Below are positions 61,577 through 64,000 of a stretch of DNA of 64,000 bases, piece after piece. Below the pieces are notes generated by a model, which was given only the letters and a program-made list of their open reading frames with translations, was not told where the DNA came from and did no database searches. A program made the translations under genes and the position numbers. The DNA is from Lachnoanaerobaculum gingivalis. Its GTDB lineage: Bacteria; Bacillota; Clostridia; Lachnospirales; Lachnospiraceae. The stretch is from the NCBI RefSeq assembly GCF_003862475.1, contig NZ_RRCO01000001.1, positions 124,001 to 188,000 of the forward strand. The letters run 5' to 3'. Numbering within the stretch: position 1 is the stretch's first letter; each line of letters begins with the position of its first letter.

Positions 61577-64000
61577 TTATATTTTTATCTCCTTACCAAG
61601 TGCAAATGAATATATGAAAATATCACTTACCGTTTTACCTGTACTCATTTCAAGTGATTTTTTATAAAGCATGAGCTGGGTTTTATATCTCTTTATAAGT
61701 GTTTCTGCATCTCTTACATTATCAGTCTTATAATCCACCAAAATTATATTATCATCTTTTTCAATATATGCGTCTATAATACCCTGTATAAGTATAGTCT
61801 CATCGCTTTCTCCCATACCTGCTTCCTTAGCTGAGATTCCCATAATAAATTGATTTTCTCTTTTTAAGCACTCATTATACTTTATAAAATCAGCTCCAAG
61901 TTTACTGTCTAAAAACTTTACTATATCAAGGGGAACTATAAGTTCTCTGTATACAGGATTATTTAAAAGCGAAATTTCTTCTTTTACAAATTCCTCTCTG
62001 CTGCCGAATTTATCAATATTTTCATAGTGAATCTTTTGCATCAACTTATGGTATGCATTTCCTCTCTCACTTGCATTTCCGGCATTTATACTCGGCTTTT
62101 TATTTTCTTTCACCTCAAACTCTTCACTCTGTGACATTCTCTTTATCTCGGATACAGAGAACTTCGTCTTTAAATCAATGTTTTCAGCATATGGATAGGT
62201 GTATTCGAGCCTTTTTTTTAAATCATCATACTCATTTGTACGTGGCTCTTCAAACACCTTATGAAGATCTCTTACCTCTTTTTGAGTTGTGACCTCTTCT
62301 TTTAAGAGCATGTTATAATCATATGTTTTAATATCAAAATGTACATTGTCACGTCCTAAAAGTATCATATCCAGGTATGAATTACAGGATCTTATATCAA
62401 GAAAACTTGGGGATTCTTTCATTTTATCAAGTTCCTTTTTGGCATCACCACAACTACCTGAAATGATCATCTTTTCCATAGCTCTGGTAAGCGCCACGTA
62501 CAATACTCTCAGCTCCTCGCCCATAAGATCCACATTAAGCTTATGTTTTATTACATTCTGCTTTATAGAACTGTCTTTTATATTGTTTTCACTGTCAACA
62601 TATTGCACCCCCAGTCCAAAATCGGTGTCTATTACCATACCCTGCCTTAAGTCTGTTTTATTGAATTTTTTATGCGCACATGCAAGGAAACATACCGGAA
62701 ATTCCAGTCCTTTTGACTTATGTATGGTCATGATTCTTACTATATCATCATTTTCAGAAAGAATACTTGCCTCACCGAAGTCATTGTCAAAGTCCTTTAA
62801 CTTGGCAATATATCTGATAAAATTGTAAAGTCCGCTATATCCCGAGTTACTGAATGTCTTTGCCTTATTTATAAGCAACATCAGATTTGCTCTTCTGACC
62901 TGTCCTCCGGGCATTGCCGCTATCAGATTTAAAAAGTCTGTCTCATTATAAATATCCTGTAAGAGTGCCGCAATATTCATATATGCTGACTTTTTCCTGT
63001 ATTTATTTAAAAAATCCAGCGCAGTCTTTATTTTTTCTCTTGTTTCAAGCTCAATATTGCTTTCGCTTCCCTCATACAAAATGGCATCCATCATTCTTAT
63101 CTTTGCCGACTTTTCAATATTCTTTGATTTTCTGTAAGCTGAAACAATATTTGCAAGCTCCAAATCTGTTATTCCAACCAAATTTGAGTTGAGAAATGCT
63201 GTAAGGTCCACATCTGAATAAGGATTGTCAATTGCCGCAAGTATAGCAAGTATCTTTCTTACCTCAAAGGTCTTAAAATAACCCTTATTATTTTCAGCAT
63301 ATGCAGGAATATTTTCATCATTTAACACCTTTGCAATGCTCTCACCAATATTGTTGCGAACAAGGATCACAATATCGCTGTACTTTAAATCTCTGCCGTC
63401 ACCCACTTTAAGTTCCGTCTTAAGCTCCTTAATTCGCTTTGCAATAGCCCTTGCCTCAAGTTCTATAGCATTGGTATCATCCTCAATATCGGAGGTCTGT
63501 GTCAGCATTATCTCACTGATATATTCTTTTCCCTCTTTAAAATCCGCACCGAGATAGAGTGCCGCATCATTATCGTACTCAATTCCGCCTGTATTTTCTT
63601 TCATAATTTTTTTGAAAATAACATTTGCGGAACTAAGCACATTACTGCGGCTTCTGAAATTTTTACTTAAAATTACCTTCTTTTGTATTTCATCATCAAA
63701 ATCAGACTTCTCAAAATGTAAAAACCTCTTATACTTGTCCATAAAAAGCCCGGGTGAAGCCTGACGAAAACCGTATATAGACTGCTTTACATCACCTACC
63801 ATAAATACATTGTTCTTTTCGATAGCCTCCACAATGGCTTCCTGCAAGTAGTTTGAATCCTGATACTCGTCAATATATATTTCACTGAATTCTTTTCTAT
63901 AACGAAGTGCAATCTCTGTAGGATTTTTATTTTCATCCAAGAGTATTCCAAGTGCCATATGCTCTATATCCGAAAAGTCTACAATATTTTTATCCCTCTT
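61577..64000 (-). CDS. addA: ATP-dependent helicase/nuclease subunit AddA, 5' end beyond window
   Basis: About 807 C-terminal residues are visible; full-length AddA is about 1200. The part here has FSDIEHMAL, the helicase motif EIYIDEYQDSN, VGDVKQSIYGFRQA, MTIHKSKGLEFP, LYVALTRAMEKM and, near the end, the nuclease motif VDYKTDNV with the catalytic Asp and Lys. AddAB processes double-strand breaks for recombination and helps limit phage DNA. The gene continues past position 64000; addB would lie beyond. Confidence 0.95.
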   Translation of the reverse strand, partial: KRDKNIVDFSDIEHMALGILLDENKNPTEIALRYRKEFSEIYIDEYQDSNYLQEAIVEAIEKNNVFMVGDVKQSIYGFRQASPGLFMDKYKRFLHFEKSDFDDEIQKKVILSKNFRSRSNVLSSANVIFKKIMKENTGGIEYDNDAALYLGADFKEGKEYISEIMLTQTSDIEDDTNAIELEARAIAKRIKELKTELKVGDGRDLKYSDIVILVRNNIGESIAKVLNDENIPAYAENNKGYFKTFEVRKILAILAAIDNPYSDVDLTAFLNSNLVGITDLELANIVSAYRKSKNIEKSAKIRMMDAILYEGSESNIELETREKIKTALDFLNKYRKKSAYMNIAALLQDIYNETDFLNLIAAMPGGQVRRANLMLLINKAKTFSNSGYSGLYNFIRYIAKLKDFDNDFGEASILSENDDIVRIMTIHKSKGLEFPVCFLACAHKKFNKTDLRQGMVIDTDFGLGVQYVDSENNIKDSSIKQNVIKHKLNVDLMGEELRVLYVALTRAMEKMIISGSCGDAKKELDKMKESPSFLDIRSCNSYLDMILLGRDNVHFDIKTYDYNMLLKEEVTTQKEVRDLHKVFEEPRTNEYDDLKKRLEYTYPYAENIDLKTKFSVSEIKRMSQSEEFEVKENKKPSINAGNASERGNAYHKLMQKIHYENIDKFGSREEFVKEEISLLNNPVYRELIVPLDIVKFLDSKLGADFIKYNECLKRENQFIMGISAKEAGMGESDETILIQGIIDAYIEKDDNIILVDYKTDNVRDAETLIKRYKTQLMLYKKSLEMSTGKTVSDIFIYSFALGKEIKI

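Overview
The window is AT-rich DNA from a low-GC Gram-positive anaerobe, most likely a member of the Lachnospiraceae. I cannot fix the genus. The support is the gene order plsX-acpP-rnc-smc-ftsY, the block nusB-xseA-xseB-ispA-dxs-tlyA-nadK-argR-recN, a PPi-type phosphofructokinase, single-chain PurL, and small families typical of clostridia (CD1871A CXXC protein, DUF4491, DUF5721, DUF438). No tRNA, rRNA operon, prophage or CRISPR array was found. Nearly all genes from 1 to 51.7 kb, and again from 54.3 to 58.8 kb, lie on the minus strand.

Layout. 1-2.8 kb: a minus-strand operon of a membrane 4Fe-4S protein, an orphan histidine kinase, a 53-aa CXXC protein and a CPBP intramembrane protease cut by the window edge. 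2.9-9.1 kb: a defence island. A Gabija-type GajA (OLD ATPase-TOPRIM) and GajB (UvrD-like helicase) pair sits between a shattered methyltransferase remnant and an HsdM gene that stops at its SAM-binding motif. A SocA/Panacea-type antitoxin gene with a folded leader follows. 9.2-13.1 kb: three exported proteins (CapA-like, DUF3160, FG-GAP). 13.2-13.5 kb: RNase P RNA. 13.5-25.8 kb: tmcAL, dapB, dapA, a ClC channel, ilvA, ftsY, smc, rnc, a 240-bp foldback element, acpP and plsX. 25.9-28.0 kb: cbiG with an unknown small partner, and a second CPBP protease.

28.0-51.8 kb is one run of 23 minus-strand genes with gaps of about 40 bp or less, reading from nusB to ribosomal protein S1. It joins RNA and DNA maintenance, isoprenoid precursors, NADP, glycogen, glycolysis, purine and lysine genes. 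A strong promoter precedes nusB and a terminator follows S1. Divergent from nusB are an MgtC/SapB protein and a lipoprotein with choline-binding-like repeats.

53.6-58.9 kb is an insertion zone: an IS1634-type transposase remnant, a DUF438/DUF4491 module with a perfect palindrome at its promoter, maf, and an apparently intact IS110-family element with a long non-coding 3' end. 59.1-61.5 kb is a plus-strand stress cluster: superoxide dismutase, a GlsB/YeaQ-like membrane protein, a 54-aa tail-anchored peptide, a highly repetitive LEA-like helical protein with a membrane anchor, and CsbD. The window ends inside addA, the recombination nuclease-helicase subunit.
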